Source: Deltaproteobacteria bacterium
GTDB taxonomy: Bacteria; Desulfobacterota; BSN033; UBA1163
Length of the DNA: 59,818 nt
Assembly: GCA_018333535.1 (NCBI GenBank)
Contig: JAGXTA010000192.1
Span: forward strand, 1-59,818
Reading direction: 5' to 3'
The notes beneath the pieces were generated by a model. It did no database searches. It saw only the letters and a program-made list of their open reading frames with translations, and was not told where the DNA came from. Shown here piece by piece: positions 50,108-57,268 of this stretch. A program made the position numbers and the translations under genes. Each line of letters starts with the position of its first letter. Position 1 is the stretch's first letter.

Positions 50108-50710
50108 ATGCCTACATTCGATAGAGACATCGACAACATTGCAATGGACATTATTTCCGGGAGCATGTATTCATTAAATTTTTTGAGAAATATATCGGTA
50201 GCTATCTTCGATCAAAGAATAAAGGATATGACGGTTCGAGAATTCTATACAGAATGGCTAAAGAAGAGTAAATATACAGAACATTCGGTTCCATATTGTC
50301 TCGGGTCAATATTTGGGTATCTTTATTGTGGCATACTTCTTAGTAAAGAACGGTGGTATGATCTGCTTCCTGAAGATTGTATAAAAGATGCTCCTGCTGA
50401 ATGGGGACTTGTCGGTGTTAACTACAATTCGCCAAAGAAACCCGATCCTTCGATAAAATACACAATACGTAGAATGAGAAATGCGCTGGGGCATGGCAAC
50501 ATTTCAATAAACGTACCCCACGGTCTTGATTATCGGAAAGACGAATTTGAGTTTGAGAAAAGAACCACTGTTAAGTTCTATGACAAAGACCAAAGAAATA
50601 GTTCTGATGTTTTTGAGATTGAGATATCTATTGAGGGGTTATCAATTTTGGTTAAGAAGTTTCATGGTATTGCGTATCTGGAAATTATGAAAGATATAAA
50701 ACGTGTCTAA
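50108..50710 (+). CDS. Cassette gene 5: HEPN-like protein
   Basis: 200 residues, helical, with RRMRNALGHGNIS near residue 128; the R-N-x-x-x-H arrangement is the active-site motif of HEPN ribonucleases, and the context resembles the pEK499_p136-type HEPN group. No cognate nucleotidyltransferase partner lies next to it. AAGGAAGG precedes the ATG. The TAA stop is part of the left core of attC-like site 5. RNase or defence function is inferred from the fold only. Confidence 0.72.
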   Translation: MPTFDRDIDNIAMDIISGSMYSLNFLRNISVAIFDQRIKDMTVREFYTEWLKKSKYTEHSVPYCLGSIFGYLYCGILLSKERWYDLLPEDCIKDAPAEWGLVGVNYNSPKKPDPSIKYTIRRMRNALGHGNISINVPHGLDYRKDEFEFEKRTTVKFYDKDQRNSSDVFEIEISIEGLSILVKKFHGIAYLEIMKDIKRV

Positions 50711-50761
50711 CAAAACAATCCAGCCGATTGCTTACAGCACCGGCTGATTTTGGCGTTAGGT
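50705..50761 (+). other. attC-like site 5 (best consensus match)
   Basis: 57 bp with left core GTCTAAC and right core GTTAGGT, both full consensus, and arms AATCCAGCCGATTGC / GCACCGGCTGATTTTGGC. This is the textbook short attC form, and it overlaps the stop codon of the HEPN-like gene. Confidence 0.92.
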
Positions 50762-50769
50762 GACTATAT

Positions 50770-51186
50770 ATGTTTAATATTCTCAGGAAAAAGAGAACAG
50801 AGAAATTCTTACTTAGTCAAATTGCTACAATTGCAGGTAAAATTATTGTCAATTCGCTAAAATGTGCGAGTTCTTTAGACACTAATTTTCAAGGTGTTAC
50901 AAGTCATCCATTAACTCCACTGACGTTTAGCCAAATCACTGTCGAATATTTGATGTTATTTATTCATTTGACAGATAGAGTTTTATTTCAACTCTTTGGG
51001 CCTAAAGACAGAACTCAGTATATAGATATGTTAGTTGCTCTAATATCCGAGACCTTAAAAGGTGATTCTTTTTCAGAATCTTTCCCCAAATTCAGAAAAA
51101 CTCTTAATGTTAAAGAAAAGGTCCGTATAAGTCCAACAATGAGAAACAAGGCCGACGATTATATTATTGCGGATGTTTCAACCTGA
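50770..51186 (+). CDS. Cassette gene 6: protein of unknown function
   Basis: 138 residues, starting 8 nt after attC-like site 5 with no good ribosome site. N-terminal basic MFNILRKKRTEKFLL, then a helical hydrophobic middle (ITVEYLMLFIHLTDRVLFQLFG) and a polar C-terminus. No family recognised. No attC-like site follows directly; a large perfect hairpin and another short frame come before the next left core, so the cassette may have been disrupted or two may have merged. Confidence 0.6.
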   Translation: MFNILRKKRTEKFLLSQIATIAGKIIVNSLKCASSLDTNFQGVTSHPLTPLTFSQITVEYLMLFIHLTDRVLFQLFGPKDRTQYIDMLVALISETLKGDSFSESFPKFRKTLNVKEKVRISPTMRNKADDYIIADVST

Positions 51187-51285
51187 ATCTTGCGTGAAAA
51201 CTATAATGTTAACGATGGAACCAAGTAGCTTTCAACCCTGTAAATAAGGGTCGGAAATGAAATATCTCATTTATATTACTCTCTT

Positions 51286-51336
51286 TTAGGCCATAATCTT
51301 AACCTACCTTTTAGGTAGGTTAAGATTATGGCCTAA
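51286..51336. repeat. Perfect 24 bp inverted repeat with a 3 bp loop
   Basis: Arms 51286-51309 (TTAGGCCATAATCTTAACC...) and 51313-51336 are exact complements around TTT. The stem is far longer than a usual terminator, and the T content after it is modest. No terminal duplication or transposase is associated. It may be a bidirectional terminator, a minimal mobile hairpin or a structured RNA. Confidence 0.85.
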
Positions 51337-51402
51337 GAACGGGTTTTATAAACCTTAAATTGCAATCAGTGCCGGTTCCACAGCACCATGTAATAGGAAT
51401 AT

Positions 51403-51693
51403 GTGGGAACCCAATGCATAGTTATCACGCAGTTTTCAGGTTCAATATTCATGGATACCTTCTTTATTGATGAATTGAATATGTGTACCATAGAATATAC
51501 GAAGTATAAAAATATAATTCCAAGTGGGGATAATTTACCTCAGGGTACCTTATTATGGGAGTTTGGTAAAAATATTTCATTTGTAATCTATGACCATCAA
51601 AATGATACTGATACTATAAAGTTATCTTCAGAGTTAGCAGCCCAATACTATGCAAATATTGACGTGAGAACATTACTTACAAAGGCCACCTAA
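51403..51693 (+). CDS. Cassette gene 7: short protein, possibly an N-terminally truncated frame
   Basis: 96 residues from a GTG at 51403, or 80 from ATG 51451 (MDTFFIDELNMCTIEYTKYKN). Soluble-looking, no family recognised. Its TAA stop overlaps the ACCTAAC left core of a sixth attC-like site. Lack of a ribosome site leaves open whether this is a complete gene. Confidence 0.45.
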   Translation: MGTQCIVITQFSGSIFMDTFFIDELNMCTIEYTKYKNIIPSGDNLPQGTLLWEFGKNISFVIYDHQNDTDTIKLSSELAAQYYANIDVRTLLTKAT

Positions 51694-51694
51694 C
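51688..51694 (+). other. Left core of a truncated attC-like site 6
   Basis: ACCTAAC overlaps the preceding stop codon, as in site 5, but no complementary arm or GTTRRRY follows within 150 bp. Sequence right of it reads directly as the C-terminus of another gene, so the array was cut here by a later rearrangement. Confidence 0.6.
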
Positions 51695-51917
51695 AATCGA
51701 AACCGAAGTGGAAGGAGTTCGGACGTGGGTGATGACTGCTGAACATCTGGCCGCCATCGCGCTCAAGACGGGCCGTCCAAAAGATTATGCTCGCCTTCTG
51801 CAATTCATCGAAAGCGGCATCCTTGACACAAACAGGCTCGACTCGATCCTTTCTCAACATGGGTTGCTTGCGAAATGGGAGCAATTCGGGCAAAGAATTT
51901 TTGGTGATGACAAATGA
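51695..51917 (+). pseudogene. C-terminal fragment of a nucleotidyltransferase-like protein
   Basis: The frame reads ETEVEGVRTWVMTAEHLAAIALKTGRPKDYARLLQFIES...QHGLLAKWEQFGQRIFGDDK. This is the end of the AbiEii-like/DUF6036-type nucleotidyltransferases as I recall them. The catalytic N-terminal two thirds are missing; the sequence begins abruptly at the truncated attC core. Its stop overlaps the start of the next small gene (ATGA). GC content is clearly higher than in the cassettes. Confidence 0.65.
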
Positions 51918-52078
51918 GCGAGTGGATGCGCAAAGTTTTGGAAAGCAAACGGCAGATGCGAAAGCAGATCGCCGCACCTCCTTTTTCCGAGAAGATCAAG
52001 ATTCTGGAAAAACTTCGCGATCGCAGTCTGGCGATTGCGTCAAATCCTCTGCGGCGGCGGTCGTTTCACCGAGGTTGA
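51914..52078 (+). CDS. Small partner protein of the truncated nucleotidyltransferase (54 aa), probably truncated
   Basis: Begins MSEWMRKVLESKRQMRKQIA, then PPFSEKIKILEKLRDRSLAI. This is the short helical partner usually encoded after such nucleotidyltransferases. After ASNPLRRRSFHRG the reading frame runs into the next fragment and stops, so the native C-terminus seems lost. With its partner decapitated, it is unlikely to be functional. Confidence 0.55.
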   Translation: MSEWMRKVLESKRQMRKQIAAPPFSEKIKILEKLRDRSLAIASNPLRRRSFHRG

Positions 52079-52199
52079 CCGCATCCTCGCCGCCAAGGAG
52101 CGCGATCCCAAGGCGGACACGACGGCGTGGGAGCGGGAGATTGATCGGTTGGTCTATGAGTTGTATGGCCTGACGGAAGAAGGAATTAAGCTGGTGTGA
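52053..52199 (+). pseudogene. C-terminal fragment of a DNA methyltransferase-type protein
   Basis: Reads GGRFTEVDRILAAKERDPKADTTAWEREIDRLVYELYGLTEEGIKLV then stop. The EREIDRLVYELYGLTEEE ending is typical of Eco57I-like and related restriction-modification methylases. Only about 48 residues remain, fused out of frame to the preceding small gene. It is debris of a lost restriction-modification or BREX-type gene. Confidence 0.6.
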
Positions 52200-52543
52200 G
52201 AGAGGACCGAGTGCGGACTTCTGTATTTCTTTATCCTTATCAATTTAGTTGTTTGAAATCGTCTTGTAAAATCCCTCCCCACCTCCCTTTTTCAAAGGGA
52301 GGAGAAACATTTCCCCCTTTTGACAAAGGGGGATGAAGGGGGATTAGATCAGTTTTTTCAAAGCACTAAAGTGTTACCTTTATCCTTTTATAATCTTCTT
52401 CTTTTATCCCGTTTAAGATCGGACGAACAAGCTTAATCAATTGGGTAGAGAGAGACAATAACCATCATTTCCCTATCCACATCTTATGTAAAATGTGTTA
52501 AAAGGTTAAACATACTGATTGAGGAAATGAAGGGAGTTGAAGA
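52200..52543. other. Intergenic region with C-rich palindromes before gcvT-glyA
   Basis: Two tandem hairpins of the dispersed CCTCCC.../...GGGAGG and CCCCCTTTTGACAAAGGGGG families lie at 52266-52345. A TATAAT at 52389-52394 could be a -10 box but has no good -35 at the right distance. No second glycine riboswitch is seen here. Confidence 0.45.
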
Positions 52544-55258
52544 ATGTCAACGGACTTAAAACAGACGCCATTGTATTCCTGGCATCAGGAACATGGGGCG
52601 CAGATGGTGGAGTTTGCCGGCTGGGAGATGCCTGTTTCTTATAAGCCGGGCATCCTTGAAGAGCATCTGGCCACAAGGAAATTCGGAGGTCTCTTTGACA
52701 TCTCCCATATGGGAAGGTTTCTCATCTATGGGGAAGAAGCCATTCCCTTTTTACAGCAAGTCCTGACGAATAATGTCTTTGCCCTGGAGCACGGCATGGC
52801 CCAATACACCCTGATCCAGAATGAATGGGGCGAAGCCATTGATGATGCTTATCTTTATCGGCTGGATATAGGAAACCTTCCTTCAGAATCGAGATACCTT
52901 CTTGTGGTCAATGCCGCCAATAAAGTGAGAGACTGGAATTGGTTGATTGAGCATAAGAGACGGTTCAGGGGCCTCATCCTCGAAGATAAGAGCGACGAGA
53001 TGGGAATGATTGCCCTCCAGGGCCCCGTGACCAAAAGGGTGTTGGAGAAGATCGTCATCGAAAGCCATTCAAAACTCCCTGATCCCTGGAGGAATCGCTT
53101 GAGGGTTTGCGAGATCGAAGGGACCAGAGTCGCTGTGACCATCTCAAGAACCGGATATACGGGAGAACCTATCTGCTTCGAGCTCTTTTCTGAGAGAGAG
53201 AAAATGCGGATGATCTGGGAAGCGATCCTCGCCGTTGGAGAAAAAGAAGGGATTGTCCCTGTGGGTTTGGGGGCAAGGGACACCCTGAGGATAGAGGCAG
53301 GTCTTCCCCTGTATGGCCATGAATTGGGGCTCGATCAAGAGGGAAAAGAGATACCCATCTTTGCGGTTTATTCAGCCGGATTGGCAGTCAGTTTTTCTCC
53401 TTTGAAAGGGGATTTTATAGGCAGGGAGGCCCTGCGGAGACAGTTTGAAGAATTGAAAGCAAGGACGGATGGAACTCCTCTGCCACCCAGAGAGAAACAG
53501 ACCATTCCCAGAAGGGTTGTACCCATTGCGATGATCGGAAGTCAGGGTGGACAGGCGATCGCCAGGCAAGGGTATGAAGTGTTTGTGGACGGGAGGAAGG
53601 TCGGATATGTGACCAGTGGGACGATGATTCCCTACTGGAATTTCTCCGATGAAGGGATCCTGTCCAAACCGATTGAAGAAAAGGGGATGAGGGCCATTGC
53701 CTTGGCCTATATCGATTCCGATTTTGAAGATGGACAGAAGATTGAGATTCAACAGAGGGGAAAGACGATTGAAGGAATCATCGTAGAAAAGCATTTATCT
53801 GGTGAGGCGCCTCCCTATGCCCGGCCCATTCTGTTTCAGGAGAAGATATTAAAAAGGCGTGAGCCTGTCAGGGATTTGAAAGATGCGGCAAAAAAGCTGG
53901 TCGAGCGGGCGATCCGGAATACCTACTGGAGGCAGAGAGAGACGATTAACCTTATTCCTTCGGAACAGACGCCGTCCCCGTTGGTAAGACTCCTCACGAT
54001 CATGGATCCATCGCACCGGTATGCGGAGCACCGTGTCGTCAAGGCCCTTGGAGAGAGGGATGTTTTCTATTATCAGGGGACGAAGTTGATCGAAGAGGTG
54101 GAAGTCCTCCTTGCGGATGAGATGCGAAGCTATTTAGGGTGCTCCGAGGTTGAGGCGAGGGTGATCAGCGGGCAGATGGCCAACACGGTTGTCTTCAGCG
54201 GCTTGATGGATTATCTCAACCGGCTCGACCGGAAGAGCGATCCTCGAAGGATCAGGAAGGTGATGAATCATCATCTCGGAAGGGGGGGCCATCTCAGCGC
54301 ACAACCCATGGGTGCTCTGAGAGATTTTATAGCCATCGATCCTCTGACGGAGAGGCCTTCCGTGGTTCCGTTCCCGGTGCTGAAGGAGGATCTCTATCAG
54401 ATCGATCTCTCCAAAACAGAAGAACTTCTGGGAATACATAAACCTGAGTTGATCATTCTTGGCAAGAGCATGATCCTTTATAGGGAACCTCTCAAAGAGG
54501 TTGCGCGGATGGCATCCAATATCAAACCCAGGCCGATCATTCTTTATGACATGGCCCATGTATTGGGATTGATCGGACCCTATTTTCAGGAACCCTTTCA
54601 GGAGGGAGCGGATATCGTCACCGGTTCCACTCATAAAACCTTTTTCGGTCCCCAGAGGGGGATCATTGGGAGCAATATGTCAGAAGGGACGTCGTACGAG
54701 GACCTCTGGGAAGCCATTGTCCGGAGGGTTTTCCCCGGAAGTGTGAGCAACCATCATCTCGGAACGCTTTTAGGACTGCTCATGGCGGCCTATGAGATGA
54801 ATCTCTATAAATCAGACTATCAGAAGGCAGTGATCTCCAATGCCAAAGCCTTTGCCCGTTCTTTGAAAGAGAAAGGATTAACCATGGAGGGAGACTCGCG
54901 GCTTGGATATACGGAAACCCATCAGGTGATCGTCAGAGTGGGTTATGGAAAGGGACCGGTCGTGGCCGAACGGCTTGAGGAGAACAATATCATCGTCAAC
55001 TATCAGGCCGCTCCGGATGATGAGGCTTTCACTGCGGCGAGTTGCTTGAGGATGGGAGTCCAGGAGATGACCCGCTTCGGAATGAAGGAGGAGGACTTCG
55101 GACAATTAGCAGAATACATAGGCGAGATTATTCTCCATGGCCGATCCGTGGCAAAGGGAATTGTTCAGTTCAGAAAGAGATTCACGGAGATGAAATACTG
55201 TTTGCCGGAGGAAGAGGCTGAATCCCTGGTCAATGGACTCATTGAAGCGATCCGATGA
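52544..55258 (+). CDS. Fusion of aminomethyltransferase (GcvT) and serine hydroxymethyltransferase (GlyA-like)
   Basis: 904 residues. Residues 1 to about 430 are GcvT: QTPLYSWHQEHGAQMVEFAGWEMPVSY, FDISHMGRF, IPVGLGARDTLRIEAGLPLYGHEL-type motifs, and GTMIPYWNFSDEGI near the T-protein C-terminus. From ~445, AIRNTYWRQRETINLIPSEQTPSPLV begins an SHMT with HRYAEHR, SGQMANTVVF, LYDMAHVLGLIG and the PLP lysine in TGSTHKTFFGPQRGIIGSN. GcvT produces 5,10-methylene-THF and SHMT uses it with glycine to make serine, so the fusion could pass the one-carbon unit directly. No frame break is visible. Confidence 0.93.
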   Translation: MSTDLKQTPLYSWHQEHGAQMVEFAGWEMPVSYKPGILEEHLATRKFGGLFDISHMGRFLIYGEEAIPFLQQVLTNNVFALEHGMAQYTLIQNEWGEAIDDAYLYRLDIGNLPSESRYLLVVNAANKVRDWNWLIEHKRRFRGLILEDKSDEMGMIALQGPVTKRVLEKIVIESHSKLPDPWRNRLRVCEIEGTRVAVTISRTGYTGEPICFELFSEREKMRMIWEAILAVGEKEGIVPVGLGARDTLRIEAGLPLYGHELGLDQEGKEIPIFAVYSAGLAVSFSPLKGDFIGREALRRQFEELKARTDGTPLPPREKQTIPRRVVPIAMIGSQGGQAIARQGYEVFVDGRKVGYVTSGTMIPYWNFSDEGILSKPIEEKGMRAIALAYIDSDFEDGQKIEIQQRGKTIEGIIVEKHLSGEAPPYARPILFQEKILKRREPVRDLKDAAKKLVERAIRNTYWRQRETINLIPSEQTPSPLVRLLTIMDPSHRYAEHRVVKALGERDVFYYQGTKLIEEVEVLLADEMRSYLGCSEVEARVISGQMANTVVFSGLMDYLNRLDRKSDPRRIRKVMNHHLGRGGHLSAQPMGALRDFIAIDPLTERPSVVPFPVLKEDLYQIDLSKTEELLGIHKPELIILGKSMILYREPLKEVARMASNIKPRPIILYDMAHVLGLIGPYFQEPFQEGADIVTGSTHKTFFGPQRGIIGSNMSEGTSYEDLWEAIVRRVFPGSVSNHHLGTLLGLLMAAYEMNLYKSDYQKAVISNAKAFARSLKEKGLTMEGDSRLGYTETHQVIVRVGYGKGPVVAERLEENNIIVNYQAAPDDEAFTAASCLRMGVQEMTRFGMKEEDFGQLAEYIGEIILHGRSVAKGIVQFRKRFTEMKYCLPEEEAESLVNGLIEAIR

Positions 55259-55377
55259 TTGGTTTGACAAAAATATTGGTGGTGGTAGAATGTCAGCGGA
55301 TGACGAATAAGTCAGATTGCTGCTCTAAAGAATGCTCCGGTGGTTGAAAGAGAATAAAACATGAAGGGGGATGACAA

Positions 55378-55935
55378 ATGAATAGTTCAAAGGAGATGCA
55401 TTTTTGGAGTTTAATGGTACTGGTTTCTTTTTTGATTGTTTCGGGATGCTCCAATAATCCCAAAACACTCGATCGCTCCATTACCGGACCGCAGGTCATT
55501 GTAAACCCGGAATCGATTCGTCTCGGAGTCGCCAAATTGATGGACACCGTTATTGTTTTTGAGGGCTCCGGGTTTAAACCGGGGGATTCCATGTTTATCA
55601 CCCTCATCGGGCCCAATGAGACCAAGGCGATTGTGGCAGAGGGGCCCATTAAACCGGATGGAACTTTCAAGGTAGAATTGGGAAAGTCTTCGATAAACAA
55701 ATTGACCAAAGCCATGGAGATCTTAAAGGCTGATATTGTCTCCAATGAGAAATTTGAGCCTGTTGTTGTGATCAGTCAGACTCCCATCCCCAAGGGGGTT
55801 TACACGGTAAAGGTCACCAGCATGCTCTCCCCGCTGACCGCCGAGACAAAATTGACCGTCAAAGGACCTACGGTCATCGATAGCGTGATGGATTGGATCG
55901 GAGGACTAACCGGAAAGATCAAACACAAAAAATGA
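55378..55935 (+). CDS. Lipoprotein with an immunoglobulin-like/IPT-type domain
   Basis: 185 residues. Signal peptide with lipobox (LIVSGC, Cys about 24), then a beta-rich domain: VAKLMDTVIVFEGSGFKPGDSMFITLIGPNET ... GTFKVELG ... KGVYTVKVTSMLSPLTAETKLTVKG, in the style of extracellular beta-sandwich modules. No named family. It is probably anchored to the outer membrane. It stands alone after gcvT-glyA. Confidence 0.7.
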   Translation: MNSSKEMHFWSLMVLVSFLIVSGCSNNPKTLDRSITGPQVIVNPESIRLGVAKLMDTVIVFEGSGFKPGDSMFITLIGPNETKAIVAEGPIKPDGTFKVELGKSSINKLTKAMEILKADIVSNEKFEPVVVISQTPIPKGVYTVKVTSMLSPLTAETKLTVKGPTVIDSVMDWIGGLTGKIKHKK

Positions 55936-55948
55936 AAATAGAAAAATA

Positions 55949-55987
55949 GGAGGGACGCCTCCAATCAAAAGAGGGAAGCGTCCCTCA
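55949..55987. terminator. Hairpin between convergent genes
   Basis: GGAGGGACGC and GCGTCCCTC form a 9 bp stem with a 19 nt loop exactly between the lipoprotein gene and the convergent YhhN-family gene, whose stop lies against it. T-runs are poor on both strands, so it may act as a bidirectional terminator of low strength. Confidence 0.5.
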
Positions 55988-56641
55988 TCACTTCAAAAAG
56001 CCTACAGAAAACACCAGCATGAATTGACCGATGTAATAGAGTGGCAGGCCGAGGAAACGGTTTCGGTATTCCTCTTTGATGAATCTTTGTCGGGCGACAA
56101 AAATGTCTGAAACATAAAAAGAGAGAGCTCCAACCAGGATGAGCGTCCTTCCTTCAACCTGGAAGGAAGATTTCCAGAACACTGCCAACGCCCCAATTGC
56201 CATGAACGTAATTACCATGATGTAGAGCAACACGGGGATCAGCATGGCCTTTAAATGAGGACGAAGCCAGAGAAAGATAAGGGCGCTTATGACGACGATG
56301 ATAAACAACCCCGGTGAAAACCAATAGGAAACTGAGACGAGGGTTGAAAAGCTGAAGATGTAGAGAACATGCCCAAGTAAAAAAGCGACCAGCCCTACCA
56401 TAAACGCTTTTTTCTGCGGAAGAGCCAGACACACATCCCCCACGAGACAAAACACCAGACCGATCAAGAGATAATGGAAATAAACCGGAACCGGGCGAGG
56501 CTGGAACAGCGCGGTGATGACAAAGAGCAACGAAAGAATGGACTTCGTGATCAATAGAGGCTGTCTGTTCTTCTTTTTCTCATAATAAAGCACCCCAAAC
56601 AGTAAAATGGTCCCTAAAAGGATGATCAAACCATTCATCAT
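55988..56641 (-). CDS. YhhN/TMEM86-family integral membrane protein
   Basis: About 217 residues from ATG 56641 (GGGGGATGGAG upstream; ATG 56638 is also possible). Eight or so membrane segments, with GLVFCLVGDVCLALPQKKAFMVGLVAFLLGHVLYIFSF carrying the family's conserved acidic and His residues, and GALSFYVSDIFVARQRF near the end. TMEM86 members are lysoplasmalogenases in animals; the bacterial role is not established. The open frame upstream to 56920 is repeat sequence. Confidence 0.85.
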   Translation of the reverse strand: MMNGLIILLGTILLFGVLYYEKKKNRQPLLITKSILSLLFVITALFQPRPVPVYFHYLLIGLVFCLVGDVCLALPQKKAFMVGLVAFLLGHVLYIFSFSTLVSVSYWFSPGLFIIVVISALIFLWLRPHLKAMLIPVLLYIMVITFMAIGALAVFWKSSFQVEGRTLILVGALSFYVSDIFVARQRFIKEEYRNRFLGLPLYYIGQFMLVFSVGFLK

Positions 56642-56876
56642 GCTCCATCCCCCGCAAACGACTTTATATAAGAGGAGTCTATAAAACCTGTATTGAGGAG
56701 TCAATAGGCAACGGGACAGGCAGGCAAGAAGAGCACGGCATAATTTTAAAATCTCCCTCCATCCCCCTTTTGTCAAACTTAACATGTCCCATAAGTTGGG
56801 GGGCTGGACACAAGTAGGGATCGTACAATTAGTGTGATTGAGGCTTAGGATACCCCACCCCCACCCTCCCCCTGAA
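56642..56876. other. Intergenic region left of the MITE
   Basis: Contains a fragment of the CCCCCTTTTGTCAAA repeat at about 56763 and a C-rich arm (ACCCCACCCCCACCCTCCCCC) whose G-rich partner lies on the other side of the MITE. No gene is seen. Confidence 0.5.
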
Positions 56877-57008
56877 GAGACTGTGTCGTAATTCCGTTCA
56901 TGGTTCGAGAGCCTCACCACGAACGGAATACGATATGTTAAAAATCAATTAGTTAGCCGTTCGCCCTGAGCTTGTCGAAGGGCAAATTACTAATTACGAC
57001 ACAGTCTC
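56877..57008. mobile_element. 132 bp MITE with 17 bp terminal inverted repeats
   Basis: Perfect termini GAGACTGTGTCGTAATT and AATTACGACACAGTCTC, flanked on both sides by GAA (a likely 3 bp target duplication). Its interior carries a CCGTTC...GAACGG pair and a CCCTGAGCTTGTCGAAGGG palindrome of the dispersed family seen elsewhere in the window. It lies in the loop of another C-rich/G-rich palindrome (CCCTCCCC ... GGGGAGGG), so repeats are nested. It has no coding capacity. Confidence 0.85.
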
Positions 57009-57182
57009 GAAGGGGAGGGAAATCTTTATGGTCCTCCTTGAAGGAGGAGGTGAGGAGGGGGATGGGGTGTCGATCGGAGTGCCCCTTGTGTCCAGCGACT
57101 AAATTTATGGGTAAAGATGAGTTTGTCAAAGGGGGATAAAAAGAGCTATAAATGAAGGGTTACATGAAAACCTATTTAACTC

Positions 57183-57211
57183 TTGCAAAATTCATCCGTT
57201 CTATATATAAG
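57183..57211 (+). promoter_or_regulatory. Candidate promoter of the PEP carboxykinase gene
   Basis: TTGCAA, 17 bp spacer, TATAAG, about 57 nt before the ATG, with TGGAGGGAGAAGAGG as ribosome site. Confidence 0.45.
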
Positions 57212-57268
57212 AGAATTAGTCCTGTTTAAAGGCTTTCCAAAAAAAGAATATGGAGGGAGAAGAGGCTG

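Noticed and set aside
51187-51402. An attC site between cassette gene 6 and the 96-aa frame
   Set aside because: GTTAACG at about 51210 and TTTCAAC near 51177 are poor cores, and no complementary arms are found. Only the large perfect hairpin lies here.
47133-52200. An integron integrase within or next to the cassette array
   Set aside because: None of the frames on either strand has tyrosine recombinase motifs, so the array was called integrase-less in this window only.
55988-56920. A 310-aa YhhN-family protein starting at 56920
   Set aside because: The first ~93 codons run through a MITE end and C-rich repeats. The family start and a good ribosome site are at 56641.
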